A stretch of DNA of 64,000 bases from HGM04593 sp045636125 (GTDB taxonomy: Bacteria; Bacteroidota; Bacteroidia; Bacteroidales; Bacteroidaceae). The first letter of the stretch is position 1. The number at the start of each line of letters is the position of its first letter. The stretch is taken from contig JAZTWX010000001.1 of assembly GCA_045636125.1 (NCBI GenBank), positions 22,536-86,535 of the forward strand. Reading direction: 5' to 3'. Under the pieces are notes generated by a model. The model had not been told where the DNA came from and did no database searches. It saw nothing but the letters and a program-made list of their open reading frames with translations. Position numbers and translations under genes: made by a program. Shown here piece by piece: positions 45,203 through 54,632 of the stretch.

Positions 45203-48200
45203 TTACAGCACCACTTTCCTTCCGTTTATAATATAGATGTTGCCCTTAACGGGAGTGGTTACAGGGTTGCCCTTAAGGTCGAAGATGTATTGTTGGGAGG
45301 GAGAGGGGGTTATTTCTTCTATCGCGGTGTCTTCGGTTTCCACTATTGTCTTGAAGTCTTTCCAGCCGCTGCTGGTGGTGTAGGTGCTGCGGCTGCCTAT
45401 GGGGACGGTGAGCGTGCATTTCTTCTTGCTTACATTGAGGAAGGTATAGCTGTCTACGTTCAGCGTGGGGAGGGTCTCGCCGGGGAGGTAGCTGGTGAGG
45501 GAGGTGAGGCCGGTGCAGTCGTAGAAGATGTATTTTCCCATTGCGCTAACGGTGTTGGGGATGGTGGCTGTGGTGAGGTTGCTGCATCCACGGAAGGCGT
45601 TTTCGCCTATTGTGGTGAGGCCGCGGGGGAGGTCGGCGGTTTCGAGGGTGGTGCAGTTGTAGAAGGTGTTGTTTTTTATCTCGGTTATTGTTGTGGGTAT
45701 AACCAGGGTGGTGAGGGGTTCGTCGTTTACATAGAGTTCTTGTGCGTAGAAGAGGGGGTTGGAATATGGGTTGGCGAATTCTATGCTGCACCAGGCTTCA
45801 AGGCTGGGGGTGTGCACGGAGGTGAGTTTGCTGCATTTGTTGAAGGCGTACTCTTCTATTGTGGTGGTGTGGCCTTGGAGGGTTACTGTCTTTAGGCCGG
45901 TGCAGCTTTCGAAGGCTTTGGTGCCGATGGTGGTGACGGCGGCGGGGATGGTTATGGTGGTGATTTTGGTATTGCTCTTGAAGGCTTCGTCGGCTATAGT
46001 GTATGTGCCGCCCTGGTAGTTGGCGGGGAGGGTGAGGATGGTGCTGCTGCCTATGTAATAGCTTAGTGTGGGGGTGCCGTCGATGGTTGTGAAGACGTAA
46101 TCGCCTTCGATGGTGCCGCCGGGGGCGTTGAAGAGGGTGCTGGCGTAGTAGGCTACGTAGCCGTGGCTCTTGGAGCTTTTGGTGAGTTTGATGTTGGAGA
46201 AGTTGTATACGCTCTTCAGGTTTGTGCAGCCGCGGAAGGCGTCGCTGCCTATTGAGGTGACGCTTGCGGGGAGGGTGACGCCGGTGAGCGAGGTGTTGCT
46301 CTTGAAGAGGTTTGCGGCAATTTTATATTCTTTTCCGTCGTAATCGGCGGGGAGAAGCAAGTGGGGTGTTATCTGCAGGCAATGAACCAGAGTTGCTGTG
46401 CCGTTTGTGGTTGTAAAGACAAAATCTCCTCTTCGCGAACCACCTGGAATGTGAAGTATATTTTCGGCATAATATGCTACGTAGCCGTTGATGCTTGACC
46501 CTTCGGTTAATGTGATATTGGAAAAATTGTACAGGGTTTTGAGGTTGTTGCAACCATAAAAGGCATACTTGTCAATATTCTCCAAACTGAGTGGTAAGTC
46601 TATCTCTACTAGCCCCGTGCAATTGCGGAAAGCATAGTCTCCAATACTTGTTACGCCTTCGGGTATTACTATATCGGTAATGTCGGAACGGTATTCAAAG
46701 AGCCTTTCACCAATTGCATAACCGGCGCCCTTGTAATTTGCAGGAAGAACAATATTGCTTTCATTTCCCAAATAACCAATGAGAACAGCGTTGCCGTCGA
46801 CGAGGGAAAATGCAAAATCGCCCTCAATGGAACCTCCGTACAAATTGTAGACTTTATCGGCATAACACGCCGCGCATCCATAGTTTGAGTTTCCTTTCGA
46901 CAATGTTAAATTCGAGTGGTTAATTACGGTTTTAAGGTTATTGCAACCTTGGAAAGCCTGCGCGCCTATGCTATTGATACTGGAAGGCAAGGTTATTTTT
47001 TCTATCCCTTTGAAATAATAGAAAGCATAGCTGCTTATGGCGGTAACCCCTTCGGGGATTACACACTCCTTAAGAGGGTTCCCATTCAGTGAGAATTCTT
47101 TGGCATAAAGAAGCGGGTTTGAATAACTGTCGTTGAAACTAATACCGCACCACGCTGCAAGGGAGGTTATATTCACCGCCGAGAGTACCGAGCAGTTGCA
47201 GAATGCATAATTGCCTATTTCTGCCACGCTTGCAGGTATCGAGATGCTTTTAAGCCCTATGCAGCCGTAAAAGGCGTAATCGCCGATGGCTGTTACTCCC
47301 TGAGGAATTATTATATCTTTGATATTTGTATTGTTCTTGAAAAGATTTTCTCCAATTGCATAATTCGCGCCTTTGCAACTTGCAGGGAGTGTTATTTCTG
47401 CCTCGTCTCCCATATAACCGACAAGCGTGTAAAGGCCATCGGATGGGGAGAATATATAATTGTTTTGAACAACTCCGTCGGGAGCATTTATTACTTTGCT
47501 GGCATAGGCCGCCACATATCCATTATTTGAAGAGCCCGTAGAGAATGTTTTTGACGACAGGTTGTACACGGACTTCAAATTGGTGCAACTATAGAATGCA
47601 TTGTTGCCAATTTCAACACCTTCTTCGGGGATAAGCACACTTTTCAATGCTGTGTAGTAATTAAAAGCATATGGTTTTATAAATTTTACGCCCGACGGAA
47701 TTACAAGGCCAACAACCTTTTCTCCGTTCACAATTAGATTTTCGGCATAATAGAGCGGGGTTGCCAGAGAATTTTCAAATTCCACAGAGCACCACGCTGC
47801 AATATCTGTTATGTACACATCGGAAAGAGCGTTGCAATAATTGAATGCGTGGCGGCCTATTGATGTTACACTTGTGGGTATTGAGATACTTTTGAGCCCG
47901 GTGCAATTGCTAAAGGCGTATTGGCCTATAGACGTTACTCCTGCGGGAATTTCTATATTTTCCAGCGCCTTGCAGTTATAAAACAGACTATTGCTTATTT
48001 GAGTTATACCACGTGGAAGAGTAAAGGATGTGAGTGAAGAACAATCGTAAAAGGCTTCGCTGCCAATTTCTGTGACGTTGCCGGGTATTGAAATTGCTGT
48101 AATCTTGCAATAAGCAAAAGCATTTTTTCCTATTTTTGTTACACTTGTGGGAATAGTAATATCTGTGAGGGAACGGCAATAGTAGAAGCACCACTCATCG

Positions 48201-48436
48201 ATGCTTGTTACGCTGTAACTACTCCCGTTATAGGAAACTTTTGATGGTATTGAGATAGCGCCGCTGTACTCTTCGTACTGGGAATAATATGAACCCTTAT
48301 ATGTAACAGCAACTGTTTTTGCGGCACTGTCGGTAATTTTGTAATAGATACCACCAACCTCAAAATCGTGGGCTGTGGCCGCTGTGCTGCACATAAGCAG
48401 TTGTGCGATAAACAGAATTTTTACAATGTTTTTCAT
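45203..48436 (-). CDS. BspA-like leucine-rich-repeat surface protein
   Basis: A 1077-residue exported protein: signal peptide (to about 22, ending TAAT-AH), then many BspA-type repeats of about 23 residues (IPSSVTSIGxYAFxxCTGLKSI). The repeats are interrupted by two kinds of larger module. Four modules begin NGYVAxYA and contain LPANYKGxxYxIGE (about residues 290, 499, 636, 742). Three contain AAWCSIEFxNxxSNPLxYA (about 207, 421, 873). The last 35 residues (YIFDLKGNPV to GNIYIINGRKVVL) match the short C-terminal tail common on Prevotella/Bacteroides secreted proteins. BspA proteins bind host matrix or other bacteria. Base composition changes sharply near 46320 (see findings). Confidence 0.9.
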   Translation of the reverse strand: MKNIVKILFIAQLLMCSTAATAHDFEVGGIYYKITDSAAKTVAVTYKGSYYSQYEEYSGAISIPSKVSYNGSSYSVTSIDEWCFYYCRSLTDITIPTSVTKIGKNAFAYCKITAISIPGNVTEIGSEAFYDCSSLTSFTLPRGITQISNSLFYNCKALENIEIPAGVTSIGQYAFSNCTGLKSISIPTSVTSIGRHAFNYCNALSDVYITDIAAWCSVEFENSLATPLYYAENLIVNGEKVVGLVIPSGVKFIKPYAFNYYTALKSVLIPEEGVEIGNNAFYSCTNLKSVYNLSSKTFSTGSSNNGYVAAYASKVINAPDGVVQNNYIFSPSDGLYTLVGYMGDEAEITLPASCKGANYAIGENLFKNNTNIKDIIIPQGVTAIGDYAFYGCIGLKSISIPASVAEIGNYAFCNCSVLSAVNITSLAAWCGISFNDSYSNPLLYAKEFSLNGNPLKECVIPEGVTAISSYAFYYFKGIEKITLPSSINSIGAQAFQGCNNLKTVINHSNLTLSKGNSNYGCAACYADKVYNLYGGSIEGDFAFSLVDGNAVLIGYLGNESNIVLPANYKGAGYAIGERLFEYRSDITDIVIPEGVTSIGDYAFRNCTGLVEIDLPLSLENIDKYAFYGCNNLKTLYNFSNITLTEGSSINGYVAYYAENILHIPGGSRRGDFVFTTTNGTATLVHCLQITPHLLLPADYDGKEYKIAANLFKSNTSLTGVTLPASVTSIGSDAFRGCTNLKSVYNFSNIKLTKSSKSHGYVAYYASTLFNAPGGTIEGDYVFTTIDGTPTLSYYIGSSTILTLPANYQGGTYTIADEAFKSNTKITTITIPAAVTTIGTKAFESCTGLKTVTLQGHTTTIEEYAFNKCSKLTSVHTPSLEAWCSIEFANPYSNPLFYAQELYVNDEPLTTLVIPTTITEIKNNTFYNCTTLETADLPRGLTTIGENAFRGCSNLTTATIPNTVSAMGKYIFYDCTGLTSLTSYLPGETLPTLNVDSYTFLNVSKKKCTLTVPIGSRSTYTTSSGWKDFKTIVETEDTAIEEITPSPSQQYIFDLKGNPVTTPVKGNIYIINGRKVVL

Positions 48437-48511
48437 ATTGTGTGGCGTTTTTATAACAGGATTATATACGTAACGAGCACAAAAACACTTCGGGGAAAGA
48501 TGAGAAGATTT

Positions 48512-48529
48512 TTAAGCACCCGTGCTTAA
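48512..48529. promoter_or_regulatory. palindrome, possible operator of the BspA-like gene
   Basis: ttaagcac and gtgcttaa are perfect inverted arms separated by 2 bases, 76 bases upstream of the BspA-like start. Such a short tight dyad fits a dimeric regulator site better than a terminator. Function is inferred only from shape and position. Confidence 0.4.
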
Positions 48530-48534
48530 TTATC

Positions 48535-48577
48535 AACCACTCTCCCCGGCAATTCGGAAGCGGGGAGAGTGGTTTTT
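48535..48577. terminator. strong hairpin between oadA and the BspA-like gene
   Basis: aaccactctccccg (48535-48548) pairs perfectly with 48561-48574. As a minus-strand signal it would end oadA, whose stop lies 98 bases upstream. However, the T run (48573-48577) is on the plus-strand side, where no gene precedes it. Confidence 0.6.
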
Positions 48578-48671
48578 ATATGTAAATTTATTTTACCACA
48601 GATATAACGCTTGCTTTAATATTTTTCAAAGCGTGTGCAGTATATATCCGATTCTTTCAAGCATCTTGTGT

Positions 48672-50447
48672 TTAGCTGAAAAGTTCGTCACGTTGCAGGT
48701 ATGCAATAACCTCGCCACGGTTCACACGACCGCCTTGCGGAACACACACCTCAACGACACGGCCTCCCAGGCCTGTAGCAACCTCCTGCAGCTGGCCCCA
48801 CGGGGTGATAATGGTGCAGAAGGGCTCGTCTGCCGCAAAACGCTTGCCCACAGCCGGTGCCACCGACTCGCCTTCGGTTGCAATTTCCCACACAAGCTGG
48901 CCTTTTTCAGGCGCCACAATAGCATCGGCCTTTGCGCGTTTGATAGCTTTTATCTCTTCGGCACTTACACCGTTCTTTGCCATTTCGCCCTCTTTGGCCT
49001 TTTCAATGTCGGCAAGGAAACGCTCTTTGGCAACGCCGCTCTTGTAATCGCGGTATTGGCGCTCGTGCATTGCAAACTCCCATAGCTCCTCGTCGTCCTC
49101 GCCTTTGTCCCAGCCGAGTTCTTCCATCTCCTTACGGTATTTGTCAAGCGCATCGGGGTAGAAACTCTGCGGGTCGGCGGTTGTGAATTCGTAACCTTTT
49201 TCTTTTGCAAGCTCCACAATTTCGGGTGCAAGTTCACCGGGGAGACGGCCGCTCTTTCCAAGAATCATTCCCCACATACTCTCGTCCATACGGCTGAAAC
49301 GGGGCTCGTCCTGCGCACGGCTCAAAAGGTTCATCAATGCGATGTTCTTAACATATTGGCTGAAGGGGGTAACGAGTGGGGGATAGCCCACGCGCGGCCA
49401 CACATAAGCAACCTCGTTGAAGAGCTCCACCATAAGCTCATCGAGCGTGTAGGTGGGTTTTCCCTTGCTTTGCAGAATTCCGTTTATTCCTTTGTGCACA
49501 CCGGCAAGGTCGGACATCATTGAACCCATCATACCGCCGGGCAAGCCACTGGTGAGCAGCAATGAGCTCATAAGCTTGTTGTTGTTGTCCATAAAAAGGC
49601 CCAGCCACTCATCGATGAACTCCTGTGTGAGGCTGCGTGCCTTCATATAGGCGTTCATATTTATTTCGGGAACGTCGAAGCCTGCGTCCTTGAGCATTGC
49701 CTGAACACTGATAATATCGGGGTGTACTTTTCCCCAAGAAAGAGGCTCAATAGCGGTATCGATAATGTCGCAACCGTTCTTGCACACTTCGAGTATCGAT
49801 GCCATAGAGAGGCCGGGGCCGCTGTGTCCGTGATACTGTATGATTATTTCGGGGTGCAGTTCCTTTATTCTCTTCACAAGGCGACCGAGGAAGTCGGGAC
49901 GGCCTATACCAGCCATATCCTTCAAACATATCTCCTGTGCTCCTGCAGCAATGAGCTCGTCGGCAATGTTACTGTAATATTCAACGGTGTGAATGGGGGA
50001 GCTTGTGATGCAAAGGGTTGCCTGGGGGATCATTCCCGCCTCAAGCGCATATTTTATCGAAGGTATAATGTTGCGTGTATCGTTAAGGCCACAGAATATG
50101 CGGGTAATATCCACACCCTGGGCTTTCTTTACCTTATACATAAGCCTGCGCACATCGGCAGGTACCGGGAACATACGCAACGCATTTAGTGCGCGGTCGA
50201 GCATATGTGTCTGTATGCCGGCTTCGTTGAAGGGCTTTGTGAACGCACGCACCGCCTTGTTGGGGTTCTCGCCTGCCATAAGGTTTACCTGCTCAAATGC
50301 ACCGCCGTTCGTTTCAACGCGTGCAAAACAGCCCATCTCAATAATTACCGGCGCTATTTTTTCGAGCTGCGCGGCAAGTGGCTGGAATTTTCCCGACGAC
50401 TGGAACATATCGCGGTAAAGCAAACTGAATTGAATTTTCTTTCCCAT
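48672..50447 (-). CDS. oadA: oxaloacetate decarboxylase / pyruvate carboxylase alpha-type subunit
   Basis: A 591-residue carboxyltransferase subunit. An HMGL-like TIM barrel (about 1-290) has the lysine in CLKDMAGIGRP and metal ligands in QYHGHSGPG. Next comes the PYC_OADA domain (VGYPPLVTPFSQYVKNIALMN) and a C-terminal biotinyl-like fold (about 505-588). In that fold the biotin-bearing AMKM hairpin is replaced by TPWGQLQE (about 544-551), with no lysine. It should therefore rely on a separate biotin carrier, encoded elsewhere with the Na+-pumping beta subunit. It interconverts oxaloacetate and pyruvate plus carboxybiotin. Confidence 0.88.
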   Translation of the reverse strand: MGKKIQFSLLYRDMFQSSGKFQPLAAQLEKIAPVIIEMGCFARVETNGGAFEQVNLMAGENPNKAVRAFTKPFNEAGIQTHMLDRALNALRMFPVPADVRRLMYKVKKAQGVDITRIFCGLNDTRNIIPSIKYALEAGMIPQATLCITSSPIHTVEYYSNIADELIAAGAQEICLKDMAGIGRPDFLGRLVKRIKELHPEIIIQYHGHSGPGLSMASILEVCKNGCDIIDTAIEPLSWGKVHPDIISVQAMLKDAGFDVPEINMNAYMKARSLTQEFIDEWLGLFMDNNNKLMSSLLLTSGLPGGMMGSMMSDLAGVHKGINGILQSKGKPTYTLDELMVELFNEVAYVWPRVGYPPLVTPFSQYVKNIALMNLLSRAQDEPRFSRMDESMWGMILGKSGRLPGELAPEIVELAKEKGYEFTTADPQSFYPDALDKYRKEMEELGWDKGEDDEELWEFAMHERQYRDYKSGVAKERFLADIEKAKEGEMAKNGVSAEEIKAIKRAKADAIVAPEKGQLVWEIATEGESVAPAVGKRFAADEPFCTIITPWGQLQEVATGLGGRVVEVCVPQGGRVNRGEVIAYLQRDELFS

Positions 50448-50943
50448 AATTGTAGTTAGTTATTTTCTTATAGGGTAGGGCTGCGCTCTATCCATTGTGG
50501 TATTGTTTTTCTACTTGTTCTGCAAAGTTAGTCGCTTTAATGAAATAAACTAATTTTTGCACACAAATATTTCTTTTTGCTAAAAAGAGTTCGTTTTTTA
50601 TCTTTTTTCCCACAAAAAATAAACGACCGTATTTTCGCTCTCTCACGGGGTGTTTTCTGCCATATTCTCCATTTCATCGGCGATTTTACCACCGAATTTC
50701 ACCCCAAAATACAAAATTTTACCCCATATAAAGTGCTTTAACCACAGCTGGCAGCCGTATGTGGCAAAAATTACTCAAATTGAAAAGTTCGTGCGAAATT
50801 TGCAGCGAAAACAATGAAAAACTGTATTGCGGAACAAGTGAAGAAACGGTGCACCGATGGGCATTTGCGCCATTAAGCAGTGCTACTTTGCAAACGACTT
50901 TTTGCGTGACGCACATTAAACAACATTTTAAAGTAACATTATT
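50448..50943. other. 496-bp gap between oadA and the first acyl-CoA ligase
   Basis: On the minus strand TAACTTTG (50523-50530) is a likely -7 element of oadA. The centre (50540-50720) is AT-rich with imprecise repeats of ttttaccacc / tttcacccc / ttttacccc. A 62-codon plus-strand frame (50759-50947) ends on the ligase start codon and has two CxxC-like cysteine pairs; it is not accepted as a gene (see findings). No other feature is seen. Confidence 0.5.
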
Positions 50944-52623
50944 ATGAAACATTACTTAACCTATGTAGAGGAGGTAATCAAAAGAAACTGGAACCGCCCG
51001 GCAATTTCCAATTACGGTGCAAACGGCTTCACTTATGGTGAGGTAGCAGCCGAAATAAAGAAATTGCACATCCTTTTCGACAAATATAAAATAGAGAAAG
51101 GCGACCACATTGCCATTTGTGCTCGTAATTCGGCCGAGTGGTGTACAACATTCTTCGCCATAACATCATACGGCGCCGTCGCAGTGCCCCTGCTTGCCGA
51201 TTTTCTCCCCCGCAACATTGCCGAACTTGCCAATATTTCCGACAGCCGCCTGCTCTTTGTAGACAAGAACATCAAGGCTGCACTCGAAAGAGAAAACCTC
51301 GTTGAAGGCTTTGCAAAGTTCGAAAAGATTGAGGGAATAATAGACATTGTAAACGGTTCAACAATAAACGATTGCGGCAAGGCTATTAAAGTAACGGCCG
51401 AAGAGCTGAAAAACGAGTTTGACACTCTTTACCCCAAAGGACTTTCGGCAGAAACATTGAAAATTGAAGCCGGCTCGCTCGAAGATATCTGCGTTATCAG
51501 CTACACATCGGGTACAAGTTCATCGCCCAAGGGTGTTATGCTCCCCGCAAAATCACTTTCGGGTAACCTGGAGATGGCGCGCAAGCTTGTTCCTATTAAG
51601 GAGGAGGAGCAGAACACATCGTTGTCGATTTTGCCTCTCGCACACATCTTCGGCTTGGCATTCGACTTCATTTTCCTCTTCTCATGTGCGTGTCACATTC
51701 ACATTTTCACCGAGCGTCCTGTGCCCGCACGCCTCTTGAAGGCTCTTGCCGATGTAAAACCCGTGATTTTCCTCACCGTGCCTTTGTTGATTGAGAAGAT
51801 TTTCCGTTCGAAGGTCATCCCCACACTCAACAAGCCCGCAATGAAATTCCTCACTGCAATCCCCGGAGTGCGTCAGGCTATTTTCAAGAAGGTTCGCAAG
51901 ACAATTCTGAACTCATTCGGCGGCAACTTGGGCAAATTCGGTTTCTTCATTGGTGGAGCAGCAATAAGCCGCGACGTGGACAGCGTTATGCAAAAAGTAA
52001 AGATTCCCTACGCCGTTGGTTACGGTATGACAGAGTGCGGCCCCCTTATCAGCTACAAGGGATATGCTCACCCAACATTGCACGAGGGTGGCGGAGTGAC
52101 ATCGCCCACACTTGAGCTGCGCATAGACTCCGACTCTCCCGCACGTGTTCCGGGTGAAATTCAGGTACGTGGCGACGTTGTAACAACCGGCTATTACAAG
52201 AACGAAGAGGCCACAAAAGCATCGTTCACAGCCGATGGCTGGTTGAAGACCGGCGACATGGGCGTGCAGGACCGCGCAGGCATAGTATATATAAAAGGTC
52301 GTTGCAAGAATATGATTCTCACCGGTAGCGGACAAAACATCTACCCCGAAGAGATTGAAGACCTCATAAACCAGATACCCCTTGTGCTTGAATCGTTGGT
52401 AGTGGGCCGCAAGCACTCCATTGTTGCGCTTGTAGTTCCCAACCCCGACGCCGTAAAGGCTGCGGGATTGAGCGAGCAGGAGGCACAGGAGAGCATCGAA
52501 AAGAGCGTGCTTGCACTCAACGACAGGCTCCCCGCTTACAGCCAGATATCACGCTGCGAAATTCGCAAAGAACCTTTTGAGAAGACTCCCAAATTGAGCA
52601 TCAAGAGATTTATGTACAATTAA
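50944..52623 (+). CDS. long-chain-type acyl-CoA ligase, first of three
   Basis: A 559-residue AMP-forming ligase that should activate a carboxylic acid, probably a fatty acid, to its CoA thioester. The phosphate-binding loop is SYTSGTSSSPKGVML (about 180-195). Other blocks are LPLAHIFGLAFDFIF, GYGMTECGPLISY (about 360), KTGDMG, KGRCKNMILTGSGQNIYPEEIE and C-terminal TPKLSIKRFMYN. No carrier-protein domain is attached, so it is not part of a peptide synthetase. Two paralogues of nearly the same length follow in tandem. Substrate chain length cannot be read from sequence. Confidence 0.9.
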   Translation: MKHYLTYVEEVIKRNWNRPAISNYGANGFTYGEVAAEIKKLHILFDKYKIEKGDHIAICARNSAEWCTTFFAITSYGAVAVPLLADFLPRNIAELANISDSRLLFVDKNIKAALERENLVEGFAKFEKIEGIIDIVNGSTINDCGKAIKVTAEELKNEFDTLYPKGLSAETLKIEAGSLEDICVISYTSGTSSSPKGVMLPAKSLSGNLEMARKLVPIKEEEQNTSLSILPLAHIFGLAFDFIFLFSCACHIHIFTERPVPARLLKALADVKPVIFLTVPLLIEKIFRSKVIPTLNKPAMKFLTAIPGVRQAIFKKVRKTILNSFGGNLGKFGFFIGGAAISRDVDSVMQKVKIPYAVGYGMTECGPLISYKGYAHPTLHEGGGVTSPTLELRIDSDSPARVPGEIQVRGDVVTTGYYKNEEATKASFTADGWLKTGDMGVQDRAGIVYIKGRCKNMILTGSGQNIYPEEIEDLINQIPLVLESLVVGRKHSIVALVVPNPDAVKAAGLSEQEAQESIEKSVLALNDRLPAYSQISRCEIRKEPFEKTPKLSIKRFMYN

Positions 52624-52662
52624 TCGACCACATAACAGTAACACTTAAAAAATAGAATTGAA

Positions 52663-54336
52663 ATGAAACATTATTTGTCTTATATTGACGAAGCGATCAA
52701 AACCAACTGGAGCAAACCCGCTTTGACAAACTATGGTGCCAACACTATCACCTATGGCGAGATTGCCTCGGAAATTGAAAAGTTGCACATCCTTTTCAAA
52801 AAATGCGGTATTGCCAAAGGCGAAAAGATTGCCCTTTGCGCTCGCAGCCAGGCAGAGTGGTGCGTGGCCTATCTTGCAGTTGTTACATACGAAGCAGTTG
52901 TAGTACCCTTGTTGCCCGACTTCTTGCCCAAGAACATTGCCGACCTTACCAAAATGTCGGATAGCCGTCTCTTGATGGTCGACAAAACCATTATTGCAAA
53001 CCTCACACGCGACAATATCATTCCCCAGTTTGCCGAAATAGAGGATTTCTGCGGTATTGTGGATGTTGTGGGCATGCAGGTTCACCATGATTTCAGCGGT
53101 AAACTTAAAGGTATCAACGAGGCTGTTGCAAAGGATTTCGCAACACGTTACCCCGCTGGCGTTACTCCCGAAATTGTGAATTACGCTAAAGACAATTTCG
53201 ACGCGTTGGCCGTAATCAGTTATACATCGGGAACAAGCGCATCGTCAAAAGGCGTTATGCTCTCTTCTCGTTCATTGTCGGAGAACGTGGAGTATGCACG
53301 TGTTCACATCAAGGCTTACAACACCGATTCACTTTTGTCGATACTCCCCTTGGCTCACATTTTTGGCCAGGTGTTCGACTTCCTGTTCCCCATCTCGTCG
53401 GGTTCACACGTGAACATCTTCACCGAAAAGCCCATCCCTGTGCGCTTGTTGAAGGCTATTGCCGAGGTTAAACCTTTTATGTTCCTCACAGTGCCCTTGC
53501 TCGTGGAGAAGATTTTCCGCTTGAGAGTAATGCCTCAGTTGAAGAAACCCGTTATGAAGGTATTGCTTGCAATTCCCGGTATAAGGAACATCATCCTGGG
53601 CAAGGTACGCGCCAAATTGGTGGAAACCTTTGGTGGCAACATTGTTCGCGGTGGTATCATTATCGGCGGTGCGGCTATCAGCAAGGATGTTGAAGCAGTG
53701 ATGAGAGCAATTAAATTCCCCTATACCGTTGGTTATGGTATGACAGAGGTAGGCCCCCTTATCAGCTACAACAGCTGGAAGAAACACGTTCCCCGCTCTT
53801 GTGGTAGAGTTGCAGTTCCCGGTGTCGATGTACGTATCGACTCTGAAAACCCTGCAAAAATCCCCGGAGAAATTCAGGTTAAGGGTCCCTCGGTTATGGA
53901 AGGATACTACAAGAACGAAGAGGCTACAAAAGCTACATTCACTGCCGATGGCTGGTTGAAGACCGGTGATATGGGTACAATGGACAAAGAGAAGCACATC
54001 TTTATAAAAGGTCGTTGCAAGAATATGATTCTTACAACAAATGGCCAGAATATATACCCCGAGGAGATTGAGGAGCTTGTAAACCAGCTTCCTATGGTTA
54101 TGGAGTCGTTGGTTGTTGGCCGCAAGCACGGTCTTGCAGCGCTCATCGTTCCCAATCCCGACGCTGTTAAAGAGGCCGGTATCACACCCGAGGAGTTGCA
54201 GAAGACAATGGAAGAGAACCTCTTCGCTCTCAACGCAGACCTTCCTTCGTATGCAAAACTCACAATTTGCGAGCTGATGGACGAGCCTTTTGCAAAAACA
54301 CCGAAACTCAGCATAAAGAGATTTATGTATAAGTAA
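52663..54336 (+). CDS. long-chain-type acyl-CoA ligase, second of three
   Basis: A 557-residue paralogue of the preceding gene, 39 bases downstream and likely on the same transcript. It shares the start MKHYLSYIDEAIKTNW, the loop SYTSGTSASSKGVML, LPLAHIFGQVFDFLFP, GYGMTEVGPLISY, KGRCKNMILTTNGQNIYPEEIE and the C-terminal TPKLSIKRFMYK. GYGMTEVG has Val where the other two have Cys, near the acyl-binding site. A terminator follows. Confidence 0.9.
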   Translation: MKHYLSYIDEAIKTNWSKPALTNYGANTITYGEIASEIEKLHILFKKCGIAKGEKIALCARSQAEWCVAYLAVVTYEAVVVPLLPDFLPKNIADLTKMSDSRLLMVDKTIIANLTRDNIIPQFAEIEDFCGIVDVVGMQVHHDFSGKLKGINEAVAKDFATRYPAGVTPEIVNYAKDNFDALAVISYTSGTSASSKGVMLSSRSLSENVEYARVHIKAYNTDSLLSILPLAHIFGQVFDFLFPISSGSHVNIFTEKPIPVRLLKAIAEVKPFMFLTVPLLVEKIFRLRVMPQLKKPVMKVLLAIPGIRNIILGKVRAKLVETFGGNIVRGGIIIGGAAISKDVEAVMRAIKFPYTVGYGMTEVGPLISYNSWKKHVPRSCGRVAVPGVDVRIDSENPAKIPGEIQVKGPSVMEGYYKNEEATKATFTADGWLKTGDMGTMDKEKHIFIKGRCKNMILTTNGQNIYPEEIEELVNQLPMVMESLVVGRKHGLAALIVPNPDAVKEAGITPEELQKTMEENLFALNADLPSYAKLTICELMDEPFAKTPKLSIKRFMYK

Positions 54337-54364
54337 TATTTATTTGATTGTAGATTTTAACGAG

Positions 54365-54397
54365 AATGGACGAGTGGGCAACTGCTCGTCCATTTTT
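54365..54397 (+). terminator. terminator after the second acyl-CoA ligase
   Basis: aatggacgag (54365-54374) pairs with ctcgtccatt (54385-54394) around 10 nt and runs into TTTTT, 29 bases after the stop. Confidence 0.88.
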
Positions 54398-54587
54398 ATA
54401 TATAAATGTTAACAAGTATTAATTTATCACTACTTTTGTACCGAATGTATTAGAAAAATTGCACAAATGGCGTTAATTTGTGCAAAACATATTGCGTTTA
54501 TTGAAAATTATTGAGATATTTGCACCCGAAATAGAGCAAGTAGTGCATTTTTTTACAAAAATTATATACATTTTAACTACATTGAAC

Positions 54588-54595
54588 TATTTTCG
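54588..54595 (+). promoter_or_regulatory. -7 element of the third acyl-CoA ligase gene
   Basis: TATTTTCG, one base from TAnnTTTG, 38 bases before the start. Together with the terminator upstream it suggests separate transcription of the third ligase. The rest of the gap is AT-rich without other signals. Confidence 0.5.
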
Positions 54596-54632
54596 CAATG
54601 TTAAAATATAATCTACAATCAATAAATATAGT

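Noticed and set aside
45050..45895. 281-codon plus-strand frame rich in Gly and Glu
   Set aside because: Antisense to the GC-rich third of the BspA-like gene; the Gly-rich product merely reflects the C-rich coding strand.
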